Positions 12,417-21,937 are shown, counted from the stretch's first letter. The stretch is 64,000 nucleotides of DNA from Malaciobacter pacificus (GCF_004214795.1 NZ_CP035928.1:1860001-1924000), one strand, 5' to 3'. The notes: generated by a model from the sequence alone, not told the origin. Made by a program: numbers and translations.

Positions 12417-13796
12417 ATGAGTTCATCTATATTTAGAGAATATGACATAAGAGGAATATTTGAGAAAGAGTTAAATGAAGATATAGTTAAGAAAATTGGT
12501 TTTTATTTAGCAAAGGCGTTAAAAAAAAGAAATAATGATGCAAAGTTTATAGCAGTTGGATATGATGCAAGAGTTCATTCGCCAGTTTTAAAAAAATGGC
12601 TTACTTCAGGAATAAACAATGCTGGTTTAAAAGTATTAGATATGGGATTAGTTCCAACACCAGCTAATTATTACTCAAATTTTACATCTTTCAATCAATT
12701 AAGCACTGATGGCTCAATTATGATTACGGGGAGTCATAACCCTCCTGAATATAATGGATTTAAAATTACTTTACAAAAAGACCCATTCTTTGGTGAAGAT
12801 ATTTATGCATTAGGTAGAGAAGTATTAAATGATGATTCTACTATTAAAGATAATGAAGAAACTACATTCATAGATACAAAAAATGCTTACATTGATTATA
12901 TTGTAAAAGAATTTTCTCATTTAAAACTAGAGAATAAAAAGTTCGTATTTGATTGTGGTAATGGTGTTGCGGGCGTTGTTTTAAGAGAAATTCTAGATAA
13001 ACTAAATATTAAATATAAAATATTATTTGAAGAGCCAGATGGGACTTTTCCTAATCATCATCCAGATCCAAGTGATGAGCATACACTAGAAGATGTCAAA
13101 AAAGAGCTTGCGAGTGGAGAGTTTGATTTTGGATTTGCATACGATGGAGATGCAGATAGAATTGCACTACTTTCCCCTAAATACAATTTTAAAGGTGATA
13201 TTTTAGCAATTTTCTTTTCAAAATTTATAGAAAATCCAACTGTAATTGGTGAAGTAAAATGTACACAAGTTATGTATGATATTATTAATTCATATGGAAA
13301 AGCCATTATGTACAAAACTGGTCATAGTAATCTAAAAGTGAAAATAAAAGAGACAAATGCAGATTTTGCAGCTGAAGTTTCAGGTCATTTATTCTTTAAT
13401 GATAGATATTTTGGTTATGATGATGCGATATATGCTACATTTAGAACATTAGAATTAATTGACCAAGGTTTTGATTTCGATACTGAATACGAATCTTTAC
13501 CAAAAGTTTTCTCAACACCTGAAATCAATGTTACAGTAACAGAAGAAACAAAATTTAAGATAATTGATAATTTAAAAACTGCATTAGAAAATCCTCCTTC
13601 TTATATACCAACTATTAAAGATATTATTACAGTTGATGGTATTAGAGTTATATTTGAAAATGGTTGGGGATTAGTAAGAGCTAGTAATACTACACCGAAG
13701 CTTGTTACTAGATTTGAAGCAGATACAGTTGAAAATGCTACAGTTTATCAAGATGCATTAATGAAATTATTTGAAGAAATTAAAGGAGATATATAA
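12417..13796 (+). CDS. manB: Phosphomannomutase/phosphoglucomutase
   Basis: A 459-aa alpha-D-phosphohexomutase of normal length. It interconverts mannose- or glucose-6-phosphate and the 1-phosphates for polysaccharide precursors. Four domains are visible: the substrate entry EYDIRGIF, the phosphoserine loop TGSHNPPEYNGFK (Ser near residue 104), the metal loop DGDADR (near 243-248), and the C-terminal phosphate-binding RASNTTPKL. The start has AAGGAG at good spacing and TATAAT at 12380-12385. galU follows one base after the stop, then pgi, so the three genes link hexose-6-phosphate to UDP-glucose. Whether mannose or glucose is preferred cannot be read from sequence. Confidence 0.9.
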   Translation: MSSSIFREYDIRGIFEKELNEDIVKKIGFYLAKALKKRNNDAKFIAVGYDARVHSPVLKKWLTSGINNAGLKVLDMGLVPTPANYYSNFTSFNQLSTDGSIMITGSHNPPEYNGFKITLQKDPFFGEDIYALGREVLNDDSTIKDNEETTFIDTKNAYIDYIVKEFSHLKLENKKFVFDCGNGVAGVVLREILDKLNIKYKILFEEPDGTFPNHHPDPSDEHTLEDVKKELASGEFDFGFAYDGDADRIALLSPKYNFKGDILAIFFSKFIENPTVIGEVKCTQVMYDIINSYGKAIMYKTGHSNLKVKIKETNADFAAEVSGHLFFNDRYFGYDDAIYATFRTLELIDQGFDFDTEYESLPKVFSTPEINVTVTEETKFKIIDNLKTALENPPSYIPTIKDIITVDGIRVIFENGWGLVRASNTTPKLVTRFEADTVENATVYQDALMKLFEEIKGDI

Positions 13797-13797
13797 A

Positions 13798-14643
13798 ATG
13801 ATAAAAAAATGTTTATTCCCAGCAGCAGGATATGGTACAAGATTTTTACCTGCAACTAAAGCTATGCCAAAGGAGATGTTACCAATTCTTACTAAACCAC
13901 TTATCCAATATGGTGTTGAAGAAGCTATGGATGCTGGATGTAATGTAATGGCAACAATTACTGGACGTGGAAAAAGAGCAATTACAGATCATTTTGATAT
14001 TTCATATGAATTAGAACACCAAATCAAAGGTAGTGAAAAAGAAAAAATGCTTGCTGATATTAGACATATTATTGACAAGTGTACATTTACTTATACTAGA
14101 CAAAATGAAATGAAAGGTTTAGGTGATGCAATTTATAAAGGTAAAGTTTTAGTTGGAGATTCTGACCCATTTGCAGTAATATTAGCTGATGATTTATGTG
14201 TAAATCCAGATGGTGATGGAGTATTAAAACAAATGGTAAAACTATATGAAAAATACAAATGTTGTATTGTTGCAGCTATGGAAGTACCTAAAGAAGAAGT
14301 GCATAAATATGGAGTAATAGAAGGTAAAGCTATGGAAGATGGTGTTTATGTAGTCTCTAATATGGTTGAAAAACCTGAGACAGATAAAGCTCCTTCAAAC
14401 TTAGCAGTTATTGGAAGATATATTTTAACTCCTGATATTTTTGAAATGATTAAAAATACAAAACCAGGTAAAAACGGTGAATTACAAATTACAGATGCAC
14501 TTTGCGATCAAGCTAAAAAAGGTATGGTTTTAGCTTACAAATTTAAAGGTAAAAGATTTGATTGTGGTTCAGTTGATGGATTTGTAGAAGCAACAAATTA
14601 TTTTTACGGTTTGGAAAAAGAGAAAGAAAAAAAGAAAAAATAG
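13798..14643 (+). CDS. galU: UTP--glucose-1-phosphate uridylyltransferase GalU
   Basis: A 281-aa nucleotidyltransferase, normal length. It makes UDP-glucose from glucose-1-phosphate and UTP for envelope sugars. The N-terminus LFPAAGYGTRFLPATKAMPK is the signature of GalU. ADDLCVNPDGDG provides metal/sugar contacts, and MVEKP the conserved Lys. An ATG at 13771 in the same frame would extend it into manB, but the start at 13798 has AAAGGAG nine bases upstream and gives the family N-terminus. The C-terminus is a short Lys/Glu-rich tail. It lies between manB and pgi in one operon. Confidence 0.94.
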   Translation: MIKKCLFPAAGYGTRFLPATKAMPKEMLPILTKPLIQYGVEEAMDAGCNVMATITGRGKRAITDHFDISYELEHQIKGSEKEKMLADIRHIIDKCTFTYTRQNEMKGLGDAIYKGKVLVGDSDPFAVILADDLCVNPDGDGVLKQMVKLYEKYKCCIVAAMEVPKEEVHKYGVIEGKAMEDGVYVVSNMVEKPETDKAPSNLAVIGRYILTPDIFEMIKNTKPGKNGELQITDALCDQAKKGMVLAYKFKGKRFDCGSVDGFVEATNYFYGLEKEKEKKKK

Positions 14644-14661
14644 TATTTATAAGGCAAAAAA

Positions 14662-15867
14662 ATGAAATATGAAAAAAGCTTTTACCAAATAAAATCGAAT
14701 GCTCAAATATTTGAAAAAATTGTAGAAGAAAAAGAGACAATAGGATACTATAATCTTCCCTATCAAGATACAACTGAAATAAAAGAGTTTGCAAAAACTG
14801 TAAAACAAAAAGATATAGTAGTAGTTGGTATTGGAGGAAGTTCACTGGGGACTTATGCTATTCATCAATTTTTACTTGAAAGAGAAAACTCTAAAAAACT
14901 TCATTTTTTAGAATCGACTGATCCAGTTGACTTACATTGGAGATTAAAAAAAATTGATTTAGATCATGCACTTTTTATAATAATCTCAAAATCTGGCTCT
15001 ACTGTAGAGACAATCAGTATTTTAAAATATCTTCATAGTATTACTACAATTGATAACACAAATACTGTTTGTGTAACTGAAAATGATAGTAAGCTAAATG
15101 CATTTGCAAAAGCAAATGATATGAAAACATTTGAAATAGCAAAAAACGTAGGAGGAAGGTTCTCAGTATTTTCTCCAGTAGGATTACTTCCTCTTGCTAT
15201 TATGGGACTTGATATAGATAAAATACTAGAAGGTTGTAAAAAAGTAAGTGAAAGTTTCTTTGATAAGAGTGAATACTATGATACTATTATGGAAAAAGCT
15301 AGGTTTATTGTAGAAAATAAAAATAGATTTAATATAAATGTAGTTTTTTCATACTCATCACTTCTAGATGGATTTAATAAATGGTATGTTCAATTATGGG
15401 GAGAAAGTCTTGGTAAAGTTAATATTAATGGAACAAAACAAGGTTTGACTCCTATTGGTATTATAGGACCAGTTGATCAACATAGCTTTTTACAACTTGT
15501 TATGGAAGGGAAAAGAGATAAAACTATAACATTTATTAAAATTGATGATTTCAAAGATGATATGACTATTCCTGATATAACTATTCCTCATTTAGAAGAA
15601 CTTGATTATCTGAATAATATTAAATTTAAAGACCTAATAAACATGCAAGCTGATTCTACAATTGAAGCTATAAAAAATCTAAAAGACATTCCATATGATA
15701 TTATTACTATAAAACAACAAAATGAATATAATATTGGTAAACTTATGTTTACATATGAATTACTCACATCAATAGTGGGAAGTTTTGTTCAAATTAATAC
15801 TTATGACCAACCAGGAGTAGAAGCTGGAAAAATTATTCTTAAAAATAAGTTATCAATTAAAAAGTAA
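14662..15867 (+). CDS. pgi: Glucose-6-phosphate isomerase (short form)
   Basis: A 401-aa isomerase, shorter than the 550-aa E. coli enzyme but as expected for Campylobacterota. It interconverts glucose-6-phosphate and fructose-6-phosphate. The SIS domains show VVGIGGSSLGTYA near residue 55, SKSGSTVET near 112 and GRFSVFSPVGLLP near 170; QLWGESLGK and GPVDQHSFLQL hold conserved catalytic residues, and the end holds TYDQPGVEAGK. It starts 18 bp after galU. In this cluster it probably feeds fructose-6-phosphate into UDP-glucose and related sugars. A hairpin follows the stop. Confidence 0.93.
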   Translation: MKYEKSFYQIKSNAQIFEKIVEEKETIGYYNLPYQDTTEIKEFAKTVKQKDIVVVGIGGSSLGTYAIHQFLLERENSKKLHFLESTDPVDLHWRLKKIDLDHALFIIISKSGSTVETISILKYLHSITTIDNTNTVCVTENDSKLNAFAKANDMKTFEIAKNVGGRFSVFSPVGLLPLAIMGLDIDKILEGCKKVSESFFDKSEYYDTIMEKARFIVENKNRFNINVVFSYSSLLDGFNKWYVQLWGESLGKVNINGTKQGLTPIGIIGPVDQHSFLQLVMEGKRDKTITFIKIDDFKDDMTIPDITIPHLEELDYLNNIKFKDLINMQADSTIEAIKNLKDIPYDIITIKQQNEYNIGKLMFTYELLTSIVGSFVQINTYDQPGVEAGKIILKNKLSIKK

Positions 15868-15868
15868 T

Positions 15869-15895
15869 ACAGTAAACTATCTCAAAGTTTACTGT
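15869..15895. terminator. Bidirectional hairpin between pgi and mtnN
   Basis: Perfect 10-bp stem ACAGTAAACT/AGTTTACTGT with a 7-nt loop between convergent genes. A short T-rich run follows on the plus strand, and an interrupted T run (TATTACTTTTT) on the minus strand. Confidence 0.7.
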
Positions 15896-15905
15896 ATTTT
15901 CTAAA

Positions 15906-16604
15906 TTAAGCTTTAATCTCTTTTACAATTTGCATAATATAATCAGCAGATACTTTGGCACTTGATTTTAAAAACTCATCAAAATCAAAACCTGCATCCA
16001 TATCAGCACTATCAGAAATAGCTCTTAAGATGAAAAATGGTACATCTAAAGCATCACATACAACAGCAACACTAGCTCCCTCCATCTCTAAAGCATCAGC
16101 CTTAAAAGTAGTTTCTATAAAATCTTTTCTATCAGTTGAGTGAACAAATTGATCACCAGTTGCAATTGTACCTTCAATAACTTTTATTTCATTATTTGAA
16201 GCTACTTTTTTAGCAATTTCTCTTAACTCTTTAGAAGTTTCAACAAATACTTTTCCTTCAGGAACATATCCATGAGGATGCCCAAAAGCTGTGATATCTA
16301 AATCATGTTGGCAAAGTTTATCAGCAATAATTAAATCACCAATTTTAAGCTCAGGATTAATAGCACCTGCAACTCCTGAGAATAGTAAAGTATCACATCC
16401 AAACTTTTCAATCATAGTACTTGCAGTTAAACTTGCAAAAACTTTTCCAATTTTTGAATAAGCAATTACAATGTCTAAACCATTGTAATTTACTTCATAA
16501 TATTTATTATTTGCATATTCAACTACATTTATATTTTCAAAGTTAGCTAATAAAGGTTCAACTTCTTCTTGCATAGCTCCCATAATTGCTAATTTTTTAG
16601 TCAT
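15906..16604 (-). CDS. mtnN: 5'-methylthioadenosine/S-adenosylhomocysteine nucleosidase (also aminofutalosine nucleosidase)
   Basis: A 232-aa nucleosidase of normal length. It cleaves adenine from methylthioadenosine and S-adenosylhomocysteine; in relatives the same enzyme cleaves 6-amino-6-deoxyfutalosine in menaquinone synthesis (MqnB role), which is probable here but unproven. Visible parts: AIMGAMQEEVEPLL at the N-terminus, FSGVAGAINPELKIGD, the MEGASVA substrate loop (catalytic Glu) and RAISDSADMDAGFDFDEF with the catalytic Asp. Its ATG overlaps the fabD end by 8 bp, with GGGGA as ribosome site. It is the last gene of the tol-slyD-fabD direction. Confidence 0.92.
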   Translation of the reverse strand: MTKKLAIMGAMQEEVEPLLANFENINVVEYANNKYYEVNYNGLDIVIAYSKIGKVFASLTASTMIEKFGCDTLLFSGVAGAINPELKIGDLIIADKLCQHDLDITAFGHPHGYVPEGKVFVETSKELREIAKKVASNNEIKVIEGTIATGDQFVHSTDRKDFIETTFKADALEMEGASVAVVCDALDVPFFILRAISDSADMDAGFDFDEFLKSSAKVSADYIMQIVKEIKA

Positions 16605-17526
16605 TTAATTCCCCAAGAACTTTTTCTAATGTTGCCATATCAGAGATATTTGCAGTTTGAACTTTTGTAATTTTTCTATTTAAACCTTTTAATACAATTC
16701 CATTTCCAAACTCAATAAACATATCAACTTCACTTGCAACTTTTTCAATTGATTGTTTGTATTTAACAGGGCTTGTTAATTGAGATGCTAATAATTCAAT
16801 AGCTTCATCTTTTGTAGAATATTTTTCAGTACTTACATTTGATACTACTGGCAAGAATTCATCTTTTAAATACTCTTGTAAATATGGCATTAAATTTCCA
16901 ACTGCACTTTCAAGTAGTTCACAATGACTAGCAACACTCATATCAAGTACTAATGCTCTTTTAGCTCCAGCTTCTTTAAATGTATCAACAAGTGATTCTA
17001 AATCAGCTCTAAGTCCTGCTAAAACTAATTGTCCATCCATATTATAGTTTGCAGGCCAAACTTTTTTTCCAAGCTCTCTTTGCTCTTCACAAATTTTTTC
17101 AACAACACTATCATCTAATCCAACTAAAGCCATCATACCAGCACCTCCACCAGCACAAGCTTCATTCATAAATAAACCTCTTCTATGAACTAATTCAATA
17201 GCATCTAGATAATCAATAGCACCAGCTGCAACTAATGCAGAAAATTCACCAAGAGAGTGTCCTAAAACAAATTGGGGTTGGATATCACATTTTTCTTTGA
17301 AAATTGCATTTGCAATTGAACTAACTAGTAAAATTGCAGGTTGTGTAAATTCAGTTTTACCTAAATCTTCATTTTCTTCAAATAATAGTTTTTCAAAATC
17401 TATATTTAATCTTTTGCTAGCTTCAGAGATCATCTCTTTAGCAATATCACTATTTTCAAAAAAATCTTTTCCCATTCCAACTTTTTGACTTCCTTGTCCT
17501 GGAAAAATAAAAGCAATTTTTTTCAT
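16597..17526 (-). CDS. fabD: Malonyl-CoA:ACP transacylase FabD
   Basis: A 309-aa acyltransferase of normal length. It loads malonyl groups onto acyl carrier protein for fatty acid synthesis. FIFPGQGSQKVGMG at the N-terminus, the nucleophile loop GHSLGEFSAL (Ser near residue 89), the EACAGGGAGMMALVG stretch and VASHCELL with the catalytic His are all present. AAAGG precedes the ATG. It overlaps mtnN by 8 bp and follows slyD after a 144-bp gap with a strong hairpin, so the fabD-mtnN pair may have its own promoter. Confidence 0.95.
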   Translation of the reverse strand: MKKIAFIFPGQGSQKVGMGKDFFENSDIAKEMISEASKRLNIDFEKLLFEENEDLGKTEFTQPAILLVSSIANAIFKEKCDIQPQFVLGHSLGEFSALVAAGAIDYLDAIELVHRRGLFMNEACAGGGAGMMALVGLDDSVVEKICEEQRELGKKVWPANYNMDGQLVLAGLRADLESLVDTFKEAGAKRALVLDMSVASHCELLESAVGNLMPYLQEYLKDEFLPVVSNVSTEKYSTKDEAIELLASQLTSPVKYKQSIEKVASEVDMFIEFGNGIVLKGLNRKITKVQTANISDMATLEKVLGELND

Positions 17527-17611
17527 ATTTAATACCTTTAAGTAAATTTTTTAATGAATTAGATAATCTAAAACCATTAATAAAAGCTAAAATATTAACT
17601 CTTATAAATAG

Positions 17612-17645
17612 TTTTGCCCAAGTGTAATAAAACACTTGGGCAAAA
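17612..17645 (-). terminator. 14-bp stem-loop after slyD
   Basis: TTTTGCCCAAGTGT pairs perfectly with ACACTTGGGCAAAA around a 6-nt loop, 26 bp after the slyD stop. No U tract follows the stem on the minus strand beyond the paired part, so termination is likely but not certain. It might instead stabilise the mRNA 3' end. Confidence 0.55.
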
Positions 17646-17670
17646 TAAAATACTTTTCAATAAATAAAAA

Positions 17671-18246
17671 TTAGTGACAACCACATCCACCGTGACCTTG
17701 TGGCTTAGCAGGTTCAGTTGAACAACATCCACCTTCATCAGCACCATGTGAGTGACCTCCGCCACCACAACATCCGCCACCCATAGCAGCCATTCCACCA
17801 ACAACACCTGTTTGTGCTTCTTCTTCAGTTGCATCTCTTAAAGATAATACAGAAACTGAGAACATTAATGTTTTACCAGCCATTGGGTGGTTGTAATCAA
17901 TTGTTACATCACTATCAGTGAAGGATTTAACTACAACTTGTACAGTTTCACCATGCTCACCAGTTCCGTATAAAGACATACCTTCAGTTAATTCAATACC
18001 AGCAAATTGCTCTTTTGGTAAAGTTTGAACTGCTTCTTCATTATATTCACCATAACCATCTTTAGCTTCAACTAATACATCAGCTTGTTCATTTTCTGAC
18101 ATTTCAACTAATTTAGTCTCAAGTCCTGGAATAATTTGTCCTTTTCCTGAAACAAACTCTAATGGAGCTTGTCCAACATTTGAATCTAATTGCTCACCTG
18201 ATTTTGCATCTTTTAAAGTATATTCAATACCAATTACTTTGTTCAT
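17671..18246 (-). CDS. slyD: FKBP-type peptidyl-prolyl isomerase SlyD
   Basis: A 191-aa SlyD. The FKBP domain covers about residues 1-70 and 120-145 (VIGIEYTLKD, PLEFVSGKGQIIPGLE), with the insert-in-flap chaperone domain between them (YGEYNEEAVQTLPKEQF). DYNHPMAGKTLMFSV is the usual FKBP end. The tail (about 148-191) is Gly/His/Cys-rich with six Cys and four His (GGGCC, HSH, GGCC, GCGCH), a metal-binding tail of the kind used in nickel delivery to hydrogenase or urease. It is cytosolic. AAGGA precedes the ATG. It follows cpoB by 16 bp in the Tol-Pal run. Confidence 0.93.
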   Translation of the reverse strand: MNKVIGIEYTLKDAKSGEQLDSNVGQAPLEFVSGKGQIIPGLETKLVEMSENEQADVLVEAKDGYGEYNEEAVQTLPKEQFAGIELTEGMSLYGTGEHGETVQVVVKSFTDSDVTIDYNHPMAGKTLMFSVSVLSLRDATEEEAQTGVVGGMAAMGGGCCGGGGHSHGADEGGCCSTEPAKPQGHGGCGCH

Positions 18247-18262
18247 ATTTTATCCTTATAAT

Positions 18263-19282
18263 TTATAAATTTTTTAAATTTTTCTTAGCTATCTTCGCTT
18301 CACTTGAGCTTGGATATAAGTCCACTAAAGTAGCATAAAAACTTTTAGCATTTTCTTTATCGTTTAATTTTTCAAACGAAATTGCACTATGAAGTAACAA
18401 TGTAGGCATCCAATCTGCTTTATCATATAAAATAGCTGATTGTTTAAAATAGCTAATAGCTTTTTCATATTTTTTTCTTACAAACCACATTTCACCTAAG
18501 TAATAATTACTCTCAGCAGGTTTATAATTTATCTGAGCTAATTTCTCAAATTTAGGTATTGCACCTGTAAAATATCTTCTTGAGTACTCTTCTTTAGCTT
18601 TTTCCATATAAGCACTTCTTTTAGCACTTGTTGATAAATCATCATCCGAATCTGTTGATGAATTAGCAGTAGAAGTGTTATTTGAAGAAGTACTTACATT
18701 TACACTTACTTTTTTAGTTGTTGCTCCAATGTTTTTTTTTAACTCTTCAAACTCTTCTCTTGTCACAAATTGACTCATGTTTTTCTTTAATTCTTCAGAA
18801 GAAACATATTCAGAATTGATTTTATTTACTAATTTTGTAATCTTAGATATTGCTCTTTTTAAAGTTGCAATACTAGCTCTTACTTCTTTATCAGTTTCTG
18901 CTTTCATATTTAATAATTGTTCTGAAACTGATTTAATTTCATTTGTCTCTTCTTGGTTCTTCGAAGCTAGGTCAGTTGAAAGATCAACTTTTTTCATTAA
19001 CTCATTCATTCTTAAAACAGTTTCATTTAACTTTGAAGAATCACCCTCATAAATTGATTCTAATCCTTCTAATCTTTTGTTTAAAGAATCAATTAATGAG
19101 TTTAAATCTGTAACTTTTGAAGATAAATTATTAATATTTTTTTGATTTTTCAATATATGTTTTTCAGAAGAGTTCAAACCATATGGATTTTTAGAGTCTA
19201 GATTTCCAGCTCCAAATACTGAAACCTCTTGGGCTACAGTAAATGAGCTAGTAACTAGCAATGCTAGAATAATTTTATTCAT
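18263..19282 (-). CDS. cpoB: Tol-Pal system protein CpoB/YbgF
   Basis: A 339-aa periplasmic protein. A signal peptide (ALLVTSSFTVAQ) is followed by a long coiled coil (about residues 45-190, many Leu/Asn/Lys heptads), a Ser/Thr/Asn linker (about 195-215) and C-terminal tetratricopeptide repeats (YLGEMWFVRKKYEKAISYF; ENAKSFYATLVDLYPSSSEA). This is the CpoB plan, which links Tol energy to septal peptidoglycan synthesis in E. coli. It starts 5 bp after pal. The coiled coil is longer than in E. coli CpoB. Confidence 0.85.
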   Translation of the reverse strand: MNKIILALLVTSSFTVAQEVSVFGAGNLDSKNPYGLNSSEKHILKNQKNINNLSSKVTDLNSLIDSLNKRLEGLESIYEGDSSKLNETVLRMNELMKKVDLSTDLASKNQEETNEIKSVSEQLLNMKAETDKEVRASIATLKRAISKITKLVNKINSEYVSSEELKKNMSQFVTREEFEELKKNIGATTKKVSVNVSTSSNNTSTANSSTDSDDDLSTSAKRSAYMEKAKEEYSRRYFTGAIPKFEKLAQINYKPAESNYYLGEMWFVRKKYEKAISYFKQSAILYDKADWMPTLLLHSAISFEKLNDKENAKSFYATLVDLYPSSSEAKIAKKNLKNL

Positions 19283-19287
19283 AGATA

Positions 19288-19845
19288 CTATTTAATTAGA
19301 GTATGTTCAACTCTTCTATTTTTTTCCCAACAAGCAGAGTTTTTCTCAGTACAAACTGGGTTACTTTCACCTAAAGAAACTAAAGAAATATTTGCAGTTA
19401 CACCATTAGTACTTAAAACATCTTTTACTGCTTTTGCTCTTTTTAAACCTAAAGCATAGTTATATTCATCTGTTCCCCACTCATCTGTATTACCAGATAC
19501 TTTAACAGTTGAAGAAGGATTAATTACAGATAATTTAGATGCATTAGAAATTGCTTTAGATTTCTCTACATCAGTTAAATTATATTTATCAAATCCAAAA
19601 TAGATATTATCAATAAATACTTTTTTACCATTGATTACATAATAAACACCTGTATCAGTTTTTTCACCCATTGAAAAACTACCATCAGTAATTTCATTAA
19701 TATTTGTATCTGGAATATTGTTTAATGCAGTTTCTGATGACTGCTCAACTTTATTGTCAACATTCATATCAACATTTTTTTCACTACAACCAGTAGTAAA
19801 TAATACAGAAGCAACTAACAAAGAGTAAATGCTAAATTTTCTCAT
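19288..19845 (-). CDS. pal: Peptidoglycan-associated lipoprotein Pal
   Basis: A 185-aa outer-membrane lipoprotein. The signal ends in a TTGC lipobox (Cys20). A linker is followed by an OmpA-like domain (about 75-185) with IYFGFDKYNLTD, VSGNTDEWGTDEYNYALGLK and the final NRRVEH segment that binds the diaminopimelate of peptidoglycan. It anchors the outer membrane to the wall and is the target of TolB. AAGGA precedes the ATG. It lies between tolB and cpoB and corresponds to Omp18 of Campylobacter. Confidence 0.94.
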   Translation of the reverse strand: MRKFSIYSLLVASVLFTTGCSEKNVDMNVDNKVEQSSETALNNIPDTNINEITDGSFSMGEKTDTGVYYVINGKKVFIDNIYFGFDKYNLTDVEKSKAISNASKLSVINPSSTVKVSGNTDEWGTDEYNYALGLKRAKAVKDVLSTNGVTANISLVSLGESNPVCTEKNSACWEKNRRVEHTLIK

Positions 19846-19924
19846 AAAGTTATCCTTGAAATTTAAAATTTGAGTTCATTTTACTCAATCAAAACTTAAT
19901 AAAAGATTATCTTTTGATATTTCA

Positions 19925-21199
19925 TTACCAATCTATAGATTGAATCTTTCCACCATTTAAAGGGAATAAAAAACTCGAGTTAAAATTTAATCTAATAATA
20001 CCAACAGAACTCACACCTTGGTAATTTTTAATAAATAGTAAAGACTGACCATCCGGAGAGAATTTAGGAAATTGGTTAATTCCATTTGAAGTTAGTCTAG
20101 TTAGATCCTGTGAAACTGTAGACATTAAATATAAATTGAATGTTCTACCTCCTAATTCATTGTCATTATCTTTACTACTATAGACAATATTATTTTCAAA
20201 TGTTGTAACTGAAGAGTTATTTTTACTATGGTAAACTAGTTTTTCAACACCTGAGCCATGTATATTTTTTGCAAAGATATTTGGATTACCAAGCCTATTT
20301 GAAACAAAAACTATTCTATTATCATCTTCAATAAATTGTCCACCAACATCAATTCCACTATATTTAGTAACTTTTATTTTCTTTTTTGTCTTTACGTCGT
20401 ATAAAAAAATATCAGGTTGGTTATCAGGAGCAGCCGTTATAAGAAGTTTTGATCCGTCATTATTTACATCACTACAAGCTATCATTCCATCAGATTGCAT
20501 AACAATACTTCTTTTTCTATTAAAAATATTTAATTTTACAAGTGTTGGTTTATCATAATTATATGAAGTGTAGTAAATCTCTTTTTGTTCATTACTAGCC
20601 CATTTAGGAAAAATATTAAGCCCACCAGTAACAATAGTCTTTTTATATGCTAATGTGTAATCAGCAATCATAATATTAGCTTGTCCAGGTCCAACATAAG
20701 AAGATAAAACAACAAACTTATCCATCCAAGCTATACTTGGAGCTTGAAAAAAATCATTTATAGAAATAGCAACTCTATGTGATAAAAATGGATATCTTTC
20801 AATTTGAGAAGTTTTAAAATACTTTTCTTGAACCATAGATTTAGCATTAATATCATATAACTTTGTATTTAATGTATACTCACCACTTGCATCTGTTTGA
20901 GCATGTAAATTAACATATAAATCAATACCATTATTTGATAAAGTTAAAATATCTGGTATCTCTTCATAATTAACTTTAGAATCTATATTATTTATTACTT
21001 CAAAATGACCACTTACTGATAAGTCTTGTTCTAAAACTTTTTTAATTTTAGTTAAATTTACAACTTCAATACTGTCAGATGCCATTGAAATTATAATTTT
21101 TGGTAGAGTATTAGCCTTTTTAACAATTTCTAATTTTGCATCAACTTGTGCAAATAAAGTACTAATAAAAATACCTACTATAAAAAATATTCTAATCAT
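19925..21199 (-). CDS. tolB: Tol-Pal system beta-propeller protein TolB
   Basis: A 424-aa periplasmic protein of normal TolB length. A signal peptide (IRIFFIVGIFISTLFAQ) is followed by an N-terminal domain (about 20-160) and a six-bladed propeller built from repeats such as FPKWASNEQKEIYYTSY, ITAAPDNQPDIFLYD, DNRIVFVSNRLGNPNIF and QFPKFSPDGQSLLFI. It shuttles between TolA and Pal. AAGGAT precedes the ATG, three bases after the tolA stop. The 79-bp gap to pal is the largest inside the Tol run. Confidence 0.93.
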   Translation of the reverse strand: MIRIFFIVGIFISTLFAQVDAKLEIVKKANTLPKIIISMASDSIEVVNLTKIKKVLEQDLSVSGHFEVINNIDSKVNYEEIPDILTLSNNGIDLYVNLHAQTDASGEYTLNTKLYDINAKSMVQEKYFKTSQIERYPFLSHRVAISINDFFQAPSIAWMDKFVVLSSYVGPGQANIMIADYTLAYKKTIVTGGLNIFPKWASNEQKEIYYTSYNYDKPTLVKLNIFNRKRSIVMQSDGMIACSDVNNDGSKLLITAAPDNQPDIFLYDVKTKKKIKVTKYSGIDVGGQFIEDDNRIVFVSNRLGNPNIFAKNIHGSGVEKLVYHSKNNSSVTTFENNIVYSSKDNDNELGGRTFNLYLMSTVSQDLTRLTSNGINQFPKFSPDGQSLLFIKNYQGVSSVGIIRLNFNSSFLFPLNGGKIQSIDW

Positions 21200-21202
21200 G
21201 AT

Positions 21203-21934
21203 TTATCCTTCTGATTTAAAATCTACATTAATTTTTACTGTTTTATTCTTTTTAGGAATAGGATACATTATACTTTTTTGTTCATCTAAAAAAGCTTTTA
21301 ATGATTCATCAAAATTAGTATTATTTGAATATGAAACTATTTTATAATCAAATTCACCTTTACTATTTATTATTACAAGAACAACTGATTTTAGATTTTC
21401 TTCTCTTGTTGTTGGAATAAATCTATCTAATAAAGCTCTAACTTTTGAATAATATTCGTCAGTCTCACCTTTTTTACTTGAACTTTTAGATGTAGTATTA
21501 GTTGTAGTTCTAGTATCTTTTAACAAACTATCAACTTTTAAATTTGTAGATTTCTTTTCTTTTTCAAATTTGGCTTTATAAACTTTTGGGTCTGATGACT
21601 TTTTTACATTGTTAACTTCTTTTTCAACAACTTTTGCTTCTTTAATCTTAACTTTTCCAAATAAAGATTTTAGATCAGGTTTTTTTTCTGCTGAAGATGA
21701 AGTTTCTTTTATTACTTCTTGTTTTTTTTCAACAATTTTATCTACTTTTTTTTCTACTCGTTTTTTATCACTTTTTTCTATAATTACATCAAGTTCTAGA
21801 ACTGTAGCTTCACTTTTAATAGTATAAGTTTTAGCTTTTGGACTAGCAACATAATATATAACTAAAATACAAATAAGAATATAAAAAGAAATAGATAATA
21901 TTCCAGATAGTAAAAAAGATGATGTTTTTTGCAT
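21203..21934 (-). CDS. tolA: TolA-like energy transducer (TonB C-terminal fold)
   Basis: A 243-aa protein with one N-terminal TM (residues about 8-30), a Lys/Glu-rich periplasmic stalk (about 45-150) and a C-terminal TonB/TolA-type domain (about 155-243: YYSKVRALLDRFIP, LVIINSKGEFDYKIV). It couples the TolQR proton motor to TolB-Pal. Databases often label Campylobacterota homologues TonB; the place between tolR and tolB argues for TolA. A TTG at 21937 directly after the tolR stop is possible, but I prefer the adjacent ATG at 21934. Confidence 0.85.
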   Translation of the reverse strand: MQKTSSFLLSGILSISFYILICILVIYYVASPKAKTYTIKSEATVLELDVIIEKSDKKRVEKKVDKIVEKKQEVIKETSSSAEKKPDLKSLFGKVKIKEAKVVEKEVNNVKKSSDPKVYKAKFEKEKKSTNLKVDSLLKDTRTTTNTTSKSSSKKGETDEYYSKVRALLDRFIPTTREENLKSVVLVIINSKGEFDYKIVSYSNNTNFDESLKAFLDEQKSIMYPIPKKNKTVKINVDFKSEG

Positions 21935-21937
21935 CAA

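Noticed and set aside
13771-13797. Upstream start for galU
   Set aside because: It lies inside manB; the ATG at 13798 has AAAGGAG at ideal distance and gives the known N-terminus.
17595-17834. Open frame overlapping slyD on the same strand
   Set aside because: It is a shadow frame created by the Gly/His/Cys-rich repeat region of slyD.
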